Shown in pieces: positions 14,606-23,490 of a DNA stretch of 64,000 nt. The notes beneath the pieces were generated by a model that made no database searches, had not been told where the DNA came from, and saw only the letters and a program-made list of their open reading frames with translations. The stretch's first letter is position 1. Every line of letters begins with the position of its first letter. Position numbers and translations under genes: made by a program. Source of the stretch: Nocardioides marmorisolisilvae (lineage in GTDB: Bacteria; Actinomycetota; Actinomycetes; Propionibacteriales; Nocardioidaceae); the NCBI RefSeq assembly GCF_003725775.1, contig NZ_RJSG01000001.1, forward strand, positions 588,746 through 652,745. Direction: 5' to 3'.

Positions 14606-15790
14606 GTGAGCAGACTCCAGGTCGCGGCGCGGGCCAACGTCCCGCCCTTCCACGTGATGGACCTGCTCGCTGCCGCCCAGGCGCGTCAGGCCAGCCACGG
14701 CGACCTGGTGAACTTCGTCGCCGGCCAGCCCTCGACCGGGGCGCCCAAGGCCGTCCGCGCCGAAGCCGTGCGGCTTCTGGAGGAGGACCTGCTCGGCTAC
14801 AGCGTGGCCACCGGCATCCCCGAGCTGCGCACCGCGATCGCCGAGCACCACCGCACGGCATCCGGCATCGACGTCGGCGCCGATGACGTCGTGGTGACCA
14901 CCGGGTCCTCGGGCGGCTTCCTGCTCGCCTTCCTGGCGGCGTTCTCGCCCGGCGACCGGGTGGTGATGGCCCGGCCGGGCTACCCCTGCTACCGCAACGT
15001 GCTCACCGCGCTGGGTTGTGAGGTCGTCGAGATCGACTGCGGTCCCGAGACCCGGTTCCAGCCGACAGTCGAGCTCCTCGAAGCGGTGCCCGGTCCGGTC
15101 GCGGGCCTGGTGATCGCCTCGCCCGCGAACCCGACCGGCACGATGATCCCGGCCGAGGAGCTGGCCGCGCTGGCTGCGTGGTGCGAGCAGAACGGCGTCC
15201 GGCTGATCTCCGACGAGATCTACCACGGCATCACCTACGGGGTTTCGGCCAGCCCAACCAGTACGGAATCCGGGACGTCCAGCGCGTGGCAGACCTCGCG
15301 CACCGGGGTCATCTTCGGGTCGTTCTCGAAGTACTTCTCGATGACCGGCTGGCGGCTCGGCTGGATGGTCGTCCCCGAGGACCTGCGCCGTCCGGTGGAC
15401 GTGCTGACCGGCAACTTCACGATCTGCCCGCCGGTGCTCTCGCAGTACGCCGCCCTCGCGGCGTTCACCCCCGACGCCTACGCCGAGCTCGACGGCCACG
15501 TGGCCCGCTACGCGCAGAACCGCTCGATCCTGCTCGACGGGCTGCCCCGTCTCGGCATCGACCGGCTCGCCCCGGCCGACGGCGCCTTCTACGTCTACGC
15601 CGACATCGGCCACCTCACCGATGACAGCTACGGCTGGTGCCAGCGGCTGCTCGCCGAGACCGGGGTGGCCATGGCGCCGGGTATCGACTTCGACACCCGT
15701 CGCGGCCACGAGTTCGTGCGGTTGTCGTTCGCCGGCACGGCAGCCGAGATCGAGCTCGGGCTGGACCGGCTGGCCGGTTGGCTGGCGTGA
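14606..15790 (+). CDS. PLP-dependent class I/II aminotransferase
   Basis: A 394-residue fold-type I aminotransferase. ASPANPTG binds PLP, DEIYHGITY carries the ring-contacting Asp and Tyr, and the Schiff-base Lys is in SFSKYFSMTGWRLGW. A GTG start lies 6 nt after TACCGT (14594-14599), so it is leaderless. After DEIYHGITYG comes a 14-16 residue Ser/Thr-rich insertion (VSASPTSTESGTS) that maps to a dispersed-repeat copy; relatives go straight from Tyr-Gly to the AWQTSR segment. The amino-acid substrate is unknown. The next gene overlaps its stop. Confidence 0.85.
   Translation: MSRLQVAARANVPPFHVMDLLAAAQARQASHGDLVNFVAGQPSTGAPKAVRAEAVRLLEEDLLGYSVATGIPELRTAIAEHHRTASGIDVGADDVVVTTGSSGGFLLAFLAAFSPGDRVVMARPGYPCYRNVLTALGCEVVEIDCGPETRFQPTVELLEAVPGPVAGLVIASPANPTGTMIPAEELAALAAWCEQNGVRLISDEIYHGITYGVSASPTSTESGTSSAWQTSRTGVIFGSFSKYFSMTGWRLGWMVVPEDLRRPVDVLTGNFTICPPVLSQYAALAAFTPDAYAELDGHVARYAQNRSILLDGLPRLGIDRLAPADGAFYVYADIGHLTDDSYGWCQRLLAETGVAMAPGIDFDTRRGHEFVRLSFAGTAAEIELGLDRLAGWLA
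15241..15260 (+). repeat. dispersed repeat copy inside aminotransferase
   Basis: ggtttcggccagcccaacca matches the intergenic 20-mer at 33481-33500 at 16 of 20 positions. It is in frame and encodes VSASPT within an extra loop of the aminotransferase. Confidence 0.5.
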
Positions 15791-16641
15791 GCGACCCCGC
15801 GATAGCCCGGGTCGCCGGGCTGGGCATCCACCCGGTCAAGAGCACCGCGATCCGCCCGGTCGAGCGCGCCACCGTGCACCCGTGGGGTCTGGCCGGGGAC
15901 CGGCGCTGGATGGTGGTGGACGCGGACGGGACCCTGGTGAGCGCCCGGGAGCTGCGCGAGCTGTTCCTGGTCACGGCCGACACCCCGGAGACCGAACCTG
16001 GCCTGGGCGCACCCCTGCGACTGCGCGCCCGCGGGTTCGACCCGATCGACGTCGTCGAGCCGGACACCGACCTGATCGACCTGCGGATGCACAGCAACGA
16101 CCTGCAGGGACGGCCCGCGGCCGAGAGCGCGAACACCTGGATCCGGGACGTCACCGGACGTCGGGACCTGCGGTTGATCTGGTGCGACGACCCGACCCGG
16201 CGCACGTTCGACCGCGACTGGGCGCTCCCGAGCGACCACGCGCCGTACACGGACAGCTGTCCGGTCACCCTGGCGTCGCTGTCGTCGCTGCGGCAGCTCA
16301 ACGACTGGATCGCGCAGGACGCCGTCGAACGCGGCGACGAACCGCCGGCGCCGCTGCCGATCGGACGCTTCCGCGCCAACGTCGTGGTCGACGGCGCCGA
16401 GGCGTTCGCCGAGGACGGCTGGGCACGGCTGCGCATCGGCGACGTCTGGTTCCGACAGCCCAAACGGGTCGACCGCTGTGTGATGACGACGATCTCGGCC
16501 ACCGACCTCAGCTCGACCAAGGAGCCGATCCGCACACTGGCCCGCTACCGGCTCGCGGACCAGAAGACCTGGTTCGCGGTGCACCTGGTCCCCGAGGGAC
16601 CCGGGACCATCGTGGTCGGCGACGAGGTCGTCGTCGACTGA
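15787..16641 (+). CDS. MOSC-domain protein (YcbX/mARC-like)
   Basis: A 284-residue protein with an N-terminal MOSC beta-barrel (VAGLGIHPVKSTAIRPVERATVHPWGLAGDRRWMVVD) and a MOSC domain. DRCVMTTI carries the Cys that ligates molybdenum in mARC/YcbX enzymes, which reduce N-hydroxylated compounds. The GTG start overlaps the aminotransferase stop (GTGA), so the pair is coupled. No [2Fe-2S] ferredoxin domain is fused at the C-terminus, so a separate electron donor would be needed. Confidence 0.82.
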   Translation: MSDPAIARVAGLGIHPVKSTAIRPVERATVHPWGLAGDRRWMVVDADGTLVSARELRELFLVTADTPETEPGLGAPLRLRARGFDPIDVVEPDTDLIDLRMHSNDLQGRPAAESANTWIRDVTGRRDLRLIWCDDPTRRTFDRDWALPSDHAPYTDSCPVTLASLSSLRQLNDWIAQDAVERGDEPPAPLPIGRFRANVVVDGAEAFAEDGWARLRIGDVWFRQPKRVDRCVMTTISATDLSSTKEPIRTLARYRLADQKTWFAVHLVPEGPGTIVVGDEVVVD

Positions 16642-17697
16642 TCAGCGACCGTGGTGCCGGCGCAACGGCACCTTGGTGGCCAGGTCGCGCAGATAGGCGG
16701 AGAGGTTCATCCGCAGCGCGGCCCGCGAGGTGAACAACAGCAGCGCCTGCTCGCGGCGCTCGGCCTTGGTCTCGGTGCGCGTGGGAGCCGCCGCGGCGCG
16801 GACGGCGGTCGTCGACGACGAAGTAGCGGTGGAGCCGGCCGGGACGATGCGCTTCGCGGTCCTCGGGGCACCGGCGCCGCCGACGCCGCCGTTCCAGCTC
16901 AGGCGCGTGAAGCAGTAGCCGCGAGCTCGGGCGCGCTTCACCACGATCGGGACGGCCGCGAGCGACGCCGGGGAGTTGTCGACCCCGTCGTGCTGGAGGA
17001 CGAGGTTGGTCCGGTGCGGGCGGAGCGAGTCGAGGATCCGCGCGGCGATCGTCGAGGAGCCGCCGCCGGCCCAGTCGCGGGAGTCGATGGTCCACAGCAC
17101 CGGGATCAGCCCGGCGTCGCGGATGACCTTGCGGACCCGTCCGTTGATGGCCCCGTACGGCGGCCGCATCAGGTGCGACACCGCGATGTGGTGGTGCCGG
17201 AACGCTGCGGCCGTGGCGTGCAGCTGGTGACGGATCTGCTTGGCGGTCAGGTCGGTCATCACCGGGTGGTTCCAGGTGTGGTTGCCGATCGTGAAGCCGT
17301 GGCTCGCGACGTACCGGGCCAGTGCCGGGTGGGCGTCGACGTGCTCACCGATCATGAAGAAGGTCGCGGGCACCTTGAGCTTCAGCAGGGTCCGGACCAG
17401 CTTCGCGGTCACGGCGGGGTTGGGGCCGTCGTCGAAGGTCAGGGCGATCTGGCCGGCGCGGCACGAGCCGCTGCTCGCGTTCCGGGCGACGGCGGTCCGC
17501 ACGGCCGCGTTCCCGTCCACCGGCGTGGTGGCCACGCGCGCGTGCACCGGCTTCACGACAGCCACCGGACGCAGGGCGACAGGGCGCTTCGCGGCGTGCG
17601 ACGGCTGCTCGGCGGGTGCGACGGAGACGAACGCCAGCCCGAGCAGCACGCAGGCAGCGAGAAGTCCGGAGGCCCATGCAGGGGTGAAACGGCCCAT
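16642..17697 (-). CDS. secreted polysaccharide deacetylase (CE4, NodB)
   Basis: A 351-residue protein with a signal peptide (residues 1 to about 36). The NodB domain starts near residue 82: TFDDGPN gives the catalytic base and a metal Asp, HTWNH gives the two metal His, and MRPPYG and the LQHDG segment are also present. A basic, Thr/Ala-rich C-terminal tail of about 90 residues follows and may bind wall polymers. It removes acetyl groups from peptidoglycan or another wall glycan outside the cell. It lies directly downstream of a TetR gene in the same orientation. Confidence 0.9.
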   Translation of the reverse strand: MGRFTPAWASGLLAACVLLGLAFVSVAPAEQPSHAAKRPVALRPVAVVKPVHARVATTPVDGNAAVRTAVARNASSGSCRAGQIALTFDDGPNPAVTAKLVRTLLKLKVPATFFMIGEHVDAHPALARYVASHGFTIGNHTWNHPVMTDLTAKQIRHQLHATAAAFRHHHIAVSHLMRPPYGAINGRVRKVIRDAGLIPVLWTIDSRDWAGGGSSTIAARILDSLRPHRTNLVLQHDGVDNSPASLAAVPIVVKRARARGYCFTRLSWNGGVGGAGAPRTAKRIVPAGSTATSSSTTAVRAAAAPTRTETKAERREQALLLFTSRAALRMNLSAYLRDLATKVPLRRHHGR

Positions 17698-17709
17698 CCG
17701 GCAATGATT

Positions 17710-18309
17710 TCAGGCCGAGAGGCCTCCACTGAGCACATTCACCAAGTGGTCGACAAAACGTTCGTGTCCGAGCCGCTGCCGGGTGCCGTTCTCGCGGGCG
17801 CGGGCCCTCTCGGCCAGAGCAGCGGTGAGGAAGGTCACCAGCAGTGCACCCCGTTCCCGGGCGATCGTGGTGCCCAGACGGGGCTCGATCAGCGCGTGCA
17901 GGCGTTCCAGCTGGGCGCCGATCACCGTCCCGGAGAGCACCTCGTTGGGGTGCCCGGTGCCCACCCCGGACCACCCGGCGAGCTGCTCGATGATCCGCAG
18001 GAAGTCGCGGCCGTCCTCGGTCGCGAGCAGCGCTGCGGTCGGCGCGACGATCAGCCGGACCACCTCCACCAGGTCGTCGTCGGCGCCGGGCACCTCGCGC
18101 TGCGCCTCCATCGCCCCCATGTGCTTGGCGACGATCGCGGTCAGCAGACCCTGCCGCGAACCGAAGTGGTAGCCGACCGCGGAGTCGTTGCGCTGCCCGG
18201 CGTCGCGCACCACGGCGCTCAGCTTCGCTCCGGCGACACCGTCCCGGGCGAAGCGCTGCTCACCGGCACGGAGCAGCCGTGCGCGGGTTTCCGTTGCGTC
18301 TCGAGCCAC
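17710..18309 (-). CDS. TetR-family transcriptional regulator
   Basis: A 199-residue TetR protein (HTH: AKLSAVVRDAGQRNDSAVGYHFGSRQGLLTAIV). The GTG start lies 8 nt after a minus-strand TAGTAT (18323-18318). It is divergent from a P450 gene across two inverted repeats, so P450 control and autoregulation are the simplest reading. The polysaccharide deacetylase follows 12 bp downstream and may be co-transcribed. Confidence 0.87.
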   Translation of the reverse strand: MARDATETRARLLRAGEQRFARDGVAGAKLSAVVRDAGQRNDSAVGYHFGSRQGLLTAIVAKHMGAMEAQREVPGADDDLVEVVRLIVAPTAALLATEDGRDFLRIIEQLAGWSGVGTGHPNEVLSGTVIGAQLERLHALIEPRLGTTIARERGALLVTFLTAALAERARARENGTRQRLGHERFVDHLVNVLSGGLSA

Positions 18310-18317
18310 AGTTGCCC

Positions 18318-18352
18318 ATACTAGGGATCAACCCTATTAACAAAGAATGTTA
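18318..18352. promoter_or_regulatory. double operator between TetR and P450
   Basis: Two adjacent 15-bp inverted repeats of the same geometry: TAGGG-N5-CCCTA (18322-18336) and TAACA-N5-TGTTA (18338-18352). The first overlaps the leftward -10 TAGTAT; the second ends 16 bp before the P450 ATG. Sharing a 5-5-5 layout but not sequence, they may bind two regulators or one dimer pair. Confidence 0.6.
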
Positions 18353-18368
18353 GAACGGTGATTCCCGG

Positions 18369-19592
18369 ATGATGCTCTACGACCCGCTCGACCCGGCGTT
18401 CAACGCCGACCCCTACGCGGGGTACGCGGTCCTGCGCGACAGCGATCCGGTGCACCACCGTGCGGCCGACCACCGGGCACCGGGGTTCTGGGCGTTGTCG
18501 CGGTTCGAGGACATCTGGAACGCGGTCCGCGAGCCCGAGACGTTCTCCTCGGCCCAGGGCATGACGTTCTTTGGGGACGAGATCGGCAAGCTCGGCCTGC
18601 CGCCGAACCTGGTGATGCTCGACCCGCCCGTGCACACCCGGCTCCGCGGCCTGATCGGTCGCGGCTTCACCCCCAAGCACGTGACCCGCCTGGAGGACCG
18701 CATCCGTGCGTTCGTCCGGGCCCGGCTCGCCGAGATGGGTGAACGCGCCGCCGCCGGCGAGACGGTCGACCTGCACCAGGAGTACTCCGCGACCGTGCCG
18801 ACCTTCGTGCTCTCCGAGCTCTGGGGCGTCCCCGAGTCCGACCGGCACCGGTTCGGGCCGTGGGTGCAGCAGGTCACCGCCCTCCAGGACCTGACCCTCA
18901 ACGGAGCCGGTGTCGAGTCCGCCGGAGCGGACGGGCTGACGGCGGTGACCGAGCTGCTCGGCTACTTCACCGAGGTGATCGCCGAGCGCCGCCGCAACCC
19001 GAGCGACGACGACCTGATCGGCGCCCTGGTCAACGCCGAGCTCGACGGTGAACGGCTCACCGACTGGGACATCCTCGGCTTCTGCTTCGTCGTCACGGCC
19101 GGCGGCAGCGACACCACCGCCGGGCTGATCTCGCACGCGGTGCTGCTGCTCGGGGACGCACCCGACCAGCGCAAGCTGCTGCACGACGACCCGGCACTGA
19201 TCGGGCCGGCGCTGCTGGAGTTCCTGCGGTTGGAGTCCTCGGTGCAGGGTCTGGCGCGCACCACCACGCGCGACGTCACCCTGCACGACGTCACCATCCC
19301 CGCCGGGGAGAAGGTGATGATGCTCTACGGCTCGGGCAACCGGGACCCCCGCGAGTTCGGCTCGGGCGCCGACGAGCTCGACGTCCGGCGCGACGTACGC
19401 CGGCACCTGGCGTTCAGCAGCGGACCGCACTTCTGCATCGGCAGCCACTTCGCCCGCCTGCAGGCGCGGATCGCGGTAGAGGAGCTGCTGGCCGCGCACC
19501 CGTGGATCGAGGCGGACGCCGCGGCCGGGACCCGGCACCCGTCCGCGTTCGTCCGGGCCTGGCAGACGCTCCCGGTCGCGTCCTGGGGCTGA
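18369..19592 (+). CDS. cytochrome P450
   Basis: A 407-residue soluble bacterial P450. The I-helix oxygen-activation motif is AGGSDTT (about 255), the K-helix E-x-x-R is EFLR, and the heme loop FSSGPHFCIGSHFAR holds the axial Cys. It is of the CYP105/125-like class length, but I cannot assign a subfamily. It is controlled by the divergent TetR. No ferredoxin or reductase gene is adjacent. Confidence 0.9.
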   Translation: MMLYDPLDPAFNADPYAGYAVLRDSDPVHHRAADHRAPGFWALSRFEDIWNAVREPETFSSAQGMTFFGDEIGKLGLPPNLVMLDPPVHTRLRGLIGRGFTPKHVTRLEDRIRAFVRARLAEMGERAAAGETVDLHQEYSATVPTFVLSELWGVPESDRHRFGPWVQQVTALQDLTLNGAGVESAGADGLTAVTELLGYFTEVIAERRRNPSDDDLIGALVNAELDGERLTDWDILGFCFVVTAGGSDTTAGLISHAVLLLGDAPDQRKLLHDDPALIGPALLEFLRLESSVQGLARTTTRDVTLHDVTIPAGEKVMMLYGSGNRDPREFGSGADELDVRRDVRRHLAFSSGPHFCIGSHFARLQARIAVEELLAAHPWIEADAAAGTRHPSAFVRAWQTLPVASWG

Positions 19593-19593
19593 C

Positions 19594-20340
19594 CTACTTC
19601 TTCGACAGGAACGCGAGCATCGCGTCCTTGGCCTCGTCGGAGGAGAACAGCTGGGCGCTGAGCGCGATCATGTCGTCGGCGTGCTGCTCGAGGTAGGCGA
19701 GCATGTCGCGAGACAGGATCTTCTTGGTCTCGCGGAGCCCCTGCGGGTGCGCCTTGAGCAGCTCGGCGCAGGCGGCGTCGACCGCCGCGTCCAGCTCGGC
19801 CGCCGGCACCGCTCGGGTGACCAGGCCCATCGCGGCGGCCTCGGCGGCGTCGAAGGTCCGGCCCGAGAGGAACACGTCGTACGCCGCCCGGCTGGTCAGC
19901 CGCGGCATCAGCGTCAGCGAGATCACCGCCGGCGCCAGCGCCAACCGCGACTCGGTGAGGGCGAAGGTGACGTCGTCGCCGCAGATGACCAGGTCGCTGG
20001 ACGCGACGATGCCCAGGCCACCGGCTCGGACCGGACCACCGAGCCGGGTGACGATCGGCTTCGGGAAGGTGAGGATGTTCCGCTGGAGCTCGACGAGTGC
20101 GCCCGCTCCCTCGGTCATCGACCCGGACGCCGCCTCGGAGAGGTCCGCCCCGGAGCAGAAGACCCGGTCGGCCGACCGCAGCACGACCACCCGGACGTCG
20201 TCGTCGGCAGCCGCCTCCTCGAGCCGCTCGAACAGCTCGGAGATCAGCTGGCGTGACAGCGCGTTCCGGTTGTGCGGTGAGTCCAGGGTGATGGTGCCGA
20301 CGCCGTTCTCGGCGCTGTAGTGGACCAGTTCGTCAGTCAT
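19594..20340 (-). CDS. enoyl-CoA hydratase/isomerase family protein
   Basis: A 248-residue crotonase-fold enzyme. FCSGADLSEAASG and GGPVRAGGLGIVASSD supply the oxyanion-hole amides; TESRLALAP carries the likely catalytic Glu, while the first Glu of classical hydratases is not evident. It is last in the operon with acyl-CoA dehydrogenase and the biotin carboxylase subunits. This set is used in leucine (Liu) and acyclic terpene (Atu) catabolism, where the hydratase adds water to the carboxylated glutaconyl-CoA intermediate. Confidence 0.87.
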   Translation of the reverse strand: MTDELVHYSAENGVGTITLDSPHNRNALSRQLISELFERLEEAAADDDVRVVVLRSADRVFCSGADLSEAASGSMTEGAGALVELQRNILTFPKPIVTRLGGPVRAGGLGIVASSDLVICGDDVTFALTESRLALAPAVISLTLMPRLTSRAAYDVFLSGRTFDAAEAAAMGLVTRAVPAAELDAAVDAACAELLKAHPQGLRETKKILSRDMLAYLEQHADDMIALSAQLFSSDEAKDAMLAFLSKK

Positions 20341-20362
20341 GCGTGCTCCTTGCGGAGATCGG

Positions 20363-21529
20363 CTAGTAGGACTTGGGCAGGCCGAGCGAGTGCATGGCCA
20401 CGAAGTTCAGGATCATCTCGCGGCTCACCGGGGCGATCCGACCGAGGCGGGCAGCGATCAGCAGGTTGCCCAGACCGTACTCCGAGGCCAGGCCGTTGCC
20501 GCCGTGGGTGTGCACCGCGGTGTCCAGGGCGTTGCAGGCGACCTCGCCGCCGGCGTACTTGGCCATGTTGGCGAACTCGCCGGCACCGGCGTCGTCGCCG
20601 GCGTCGTACAGCGCCGCGGCCTTCTGCATCACCAGGCGGGACATCTCCAGCTCGATCTTCACCTTGGCCAGCGGGTGCGCGATGCCCTGGTGGGTCCCGA
20701 TGACGTCCTTCCAGACCTGGCGGGTCTTGGCGTAGTCGACCGCCTTCTCCAGGGCGTACCGGGCCATGCCGTTCGAGAACGCGGCGCCCATGATCCGCTC
20801 CGGGTTCAGGCCGGCGAACAGCTGCCAGATGCCGCCGTCCTCGTCCCCGACCAGCGCGTCGGCCGGCAGCCGGACGTCGTCGATGAACACCTGGAACTGC
20901 TTCTCGGGCGCGTGGAAGTCCATCGGGATGTGCTGCCAGGTCAGGCCCTTGGCGTCGGTCGGCACCAGGAACAGCGCCGGCTTCAGCTTGCCAGTCTTGG
21001 CATCGGCGGTGCGCGAGACGATCAGCACCACGTCGGCCTCGTCGATACCGGAGATGAACACCTTCTGGCCCTTGAGCACCCACTCGTCGCCGTCCTTGGT
21101 GGCGGTGGTGGTGATCAGGTGGCTGTTCGACCCGGCGTCCGGCTCGGTGATGGCGAACGCGGCGATCGTCGAGCCGTCCGCGATGCCCGGCAGCCAGCGC
21201 TGCTTCTGCTCCTCGGTGCCGCAGCGGGTGATGATCGTGCCGACGATCGCCGGGCTGACGACCATCATCAGCAGCGGGGCACCCGCCGCGGCCGCCTCCT
21301 CGAGCACGGCCGAGAGATCGCCCATGCCGCCGCCACCGCCGCCGTACTCCTCGGGGATGTTCACGCCGAGGAAGCCGTGCTTGCCCATGTCCTGCCAGAG
21401 CTCGGTGAGCTTCTCGCCCTGGGTGGTCTTCTCCGCCACGTAGGTGTGCCCGTAGCTGCCGGCGAGCTTGGCGACGGCCTCGCGCAGGGCGGTCCGCTCG
21501 TCCGGCTCGGTGAAGGCGGTGGTGCTCAT
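20363..21529 (-). CDS. acyl-CoA dehydrogenase
   Basis: A 388-residue flavoenzyme with the ACD signatures AFAITEPDAGSNSH (FAD/substrate) and THGGNGLASEYGLGNLLIAARLGRIAP near the C-terminus. It introduces the alpha-beta double bond into an acyl-CoA and passes electrons to ETF. The start overlaps the stop of the carboxylase alpha gene (4 bp), and the hydratase follows 22 bp later. In Atu/Liu pathways the dehydrogenase makes the substrate for the carboxylase. The chain specificity cannot be read here. Confidence 0.9.
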   Translation of the reverse strand: MSTTAFTEPDERTALREAVAKLAGSYGHTYVAEKTTQGEKLTELWQDMGKHGFLGVNIPEEYGGGGGGMGDLSAVLEEAAAAGAPLLMMVVSPAIVGTIITRCGTEEQKQRWLPGIADGSTIAAFAITEPDAGSNSHLITTTATKDGDEWVLKGQKVFISGIDEADVVLIVSRTADAKTGKLKPALFLVPTDAKGLTWQHIPMDFHAPEKQFQVFIDDVRLPADALVGDEDGGIWQLFAGLNPERIMGAAFSNGMARYALEKAVDYAKTRQVWKDVIGTHQGIAHPLAKVKIELEMSRLVMQKAAALYDAGDDAGAGEFANMAKYAGGEVACNALDTAVHTHGGNGLASEYGLGNLLIAARLGRIAPVSREMILNFVAMHSLGLPKSY

Positions 21530-23490
21530 TCGGTTGACTCCTCGTCGGTCGAAACCACAGCGAGCACGTCGCCCGCTGCTACCTGCTGGCCCACGGTGAC
21601 GGCGATCTCGACGATGCCGTCGCCCGGGGCGTTGATCGAGTGCTGCATCTTCATCGCCTCGAGCACGAGCAAGGTCTGCCCGCTCTCGACGGCGGAGCCG
21701 TTCTCGGCCTGGACGGCGATCACGGTGCCGGGCATCGGCGCCAGCAGCGAGCCGGCACTGACCTGCTCGGCCGGGTCGACGAAGCGCGGGACGGCACGGA
21801 AGCTGGCCGAGCCTCGTCCTGAGTCGACGTGCACGACATCCCCGCTGCCGCCGATCCGGTACGACGCCTGCACGCCGTCCACGACCAGCACGACCTGCTC
21901 GGTGCTCGCCTCGAGGACCTCGAGTCCGTCGACCTGGTAGCCGTCGCGCCCGCCGAACCAGTCGACGCTGACCTCCTCACCACCGGCGGTGGCGAGCACG
22001 GTGCGCTGCGGCTGGGAGACCACGTTGCGCCAGGCGACCGGGATCGCCTGCTGGACGACGCGGGCCGCACGGTCGCGCTCGGCGAGCGCGACCGCCGCGG
22101 CCACCGCGGGGCCACGCAGGTCGGGGGCATCCCCGGCGAGGTCGTAGCTGCCCAGGAAGTCGGTGCTGACCTCACCGGCGAGCACCTTCTCGTCCCGGAG
22201 CAGCCGGACCAGCAGGTCGCGGTTGGTGACCAGGCCGTGGATCCGGGACCGCTCGAGCAGGCCGGCCAGGGTGCGGAACGCGGAGGTGCGGTCCGGGCCC
22301 CAGGCGATCACCTTGGCGAGCATCGCGTCGTAATGGGTGCTCACCTCGCTGCCGGAGACGAACCCCGAGTGCAGCCGGGTGCCGTGCAGCGCCAGCTGCT
22401 CGAAGCCGCCGTCCGCCGGGATCTCGAAGGTGTCCAGGCGTCCGCTCTGCGGATGGTAATCGGCGGCCGGGTCCTCGGCGTACAGGCGCACCTCGACGGC
22501 ATGACCGCGCGGGTGCGACGGCGCGCTCGGGACCTCCCCGCCCTCGGCCACGCGGATCTGGGCCTCCACCAGGTCGATGCCGAAGACCGCCTCGGTGACC
22601 GGGTGCTCGACCTGGAGCCGGGTGTTCATCTCCAGGAAGGAGACTCGATCGCCGGACACCATGAACTCGACCGTTCCGGCACCGACGTAGCCGATGGCGA
22701 GCGCAGCGAGCCGAGCGCCGTCGTGAAGACGCTCCTGCACTCCCTCAGGCAGGAACGGCGCCGGTGCCTCCTCGACGACCTTCTGGTGACGACGCTGGAG
22801 CGAGCAGTCCCGCTCGCCGAGAACCAGCACGTTCCCGTGGGTGTCCCCGACGACCTGGACCTCGACGTGCCGTCCGTTCTCCAGGTACGGCTCGCAGAAG
22901 ACCGTCGGATCGCCGAACGCCGAGGCTGCCTCGTCGCTGGCGAGCTTGACCTGGTCGGCGAGCTCCGCGAGGTCGCGGACGATGCGCATGCCGCGCCCGC
23001 CGCCACCGGCGCTGGCCTTCACCAGGATCGGCAGGTCCGCCTCGGTGACCGCGGCCGGGTCCAGCTCGGCGAACACCGGGACGCCGGCATCGCCCATCAG
23101 CTTCTTGGCAGCGACCTTCGAACCCATCGCGTCGATCGACTCGGGGGTCGGACCGATCCAGGTCAGACCGGCCTCGAGGACCGCGCGCGCGAAGCCCGCG
23201 TTCTCCGACAGGAAGCCGTAGCCGGGGTGGATCGCGTCCGCGCCCGCCTTCTTCGCGGCCTCGATGATCAGGTCAGCCCGCAGGTAGGTCTCGGCCGGGG
23301 TGTTCCCGGGCAGCCGGACGGCGAGGTCGGCCTCGGCGACGAAGGGCAGCCCGGCGTCGGCGTCGGAGAACACCGCGACGGTGCCGATCCCGAGACGGCG
23401 GGCGGTGGTGAAGACGCGGCGTGCGATCTCGCCGCGGTTGGCGACGAGGATGCGGTTGATGGTCGTCATCTCTCCAGTCATTCCTGGCAT
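21526..23490 (-). CDS. acyl-CoA carboxylase alpha subunit (biotin carboxylase + BCCP)
   Basis: About 654 residues: biotin carboxylase (ILVANRGEIARR; ATP-grasp KASAGGGGRGMR; EMNTRLQVEHPVTE), a linker domain, and a C-terminal biotinyl domain with the biotin Lys in VLEAMKMQHS. It carboxylates biotin with ATP and bicarbonate and works with the adjacent beta subunit. The ATG at 23490 overlaps the upstream stop (TGATG). In-frame ATGs at 23481 and 23469 are alternatives, the last aligning best with relatives. Methylcrotonyl- or geranyl-CoA carboxylase is the likely class, given the hydratase and AtuA-family neighbours. Confidence 0.9.
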   Translation of the reverse strand: MPGMTGEMTTINRILVANRGEIARRVFTTARRLGIGTVAVFSDADAGLPFVAEADLAVRLPGNTPAETYLRADLIIEAAKKAGADAIHPGYGFLSENAGFARAVLEAGLTWIGPTPESIDAMGSKVAAKKLMGDAGVPVFAELDPAAVTEADLPILVKASAGGGGRGMRIVRDLAELADQVKLASDEAASAFGDPTVFCEPYLENGRHVEVQVVGDTHGNVLVLGERDCSLQRRHQKVVEEAPAPFLPEGVQERLHDGARLAALAIGYVGAGTVEFMVSGDRVSFLEMNTRLQVEHPVTEAVFGIDLVEAQIRVAEGGEVPSAPSHPRGHAVEVRLYAEDPAADYHPQSGRLDTFEIPADGGFEQLALHGTRLHSGFVSGSEVSTHYDAMLAKVIAWGPDRTSAFRTLAGLLERSRIHGLVTNRDLLVRLLRDEKVLAGEVSTDFLGSYDLAGDAPDLRGPAVAAAVALAERDRAARVVQQAIPVAWRNVVSQPQRTVLATAGGEEVSVDWFGGRDGYQVDGLEVLEASTEQVVLVVDGVQASYRIGGSGDVVHVDSGRGSASFRAVPRFVDPAEQVSAGSLLAPMPGTVIAVQAENGSAVESGQTLLVLEAMKMQHSINAPGDGIVEIAVTVGQQVAAGDVLAVVSTDEESTE

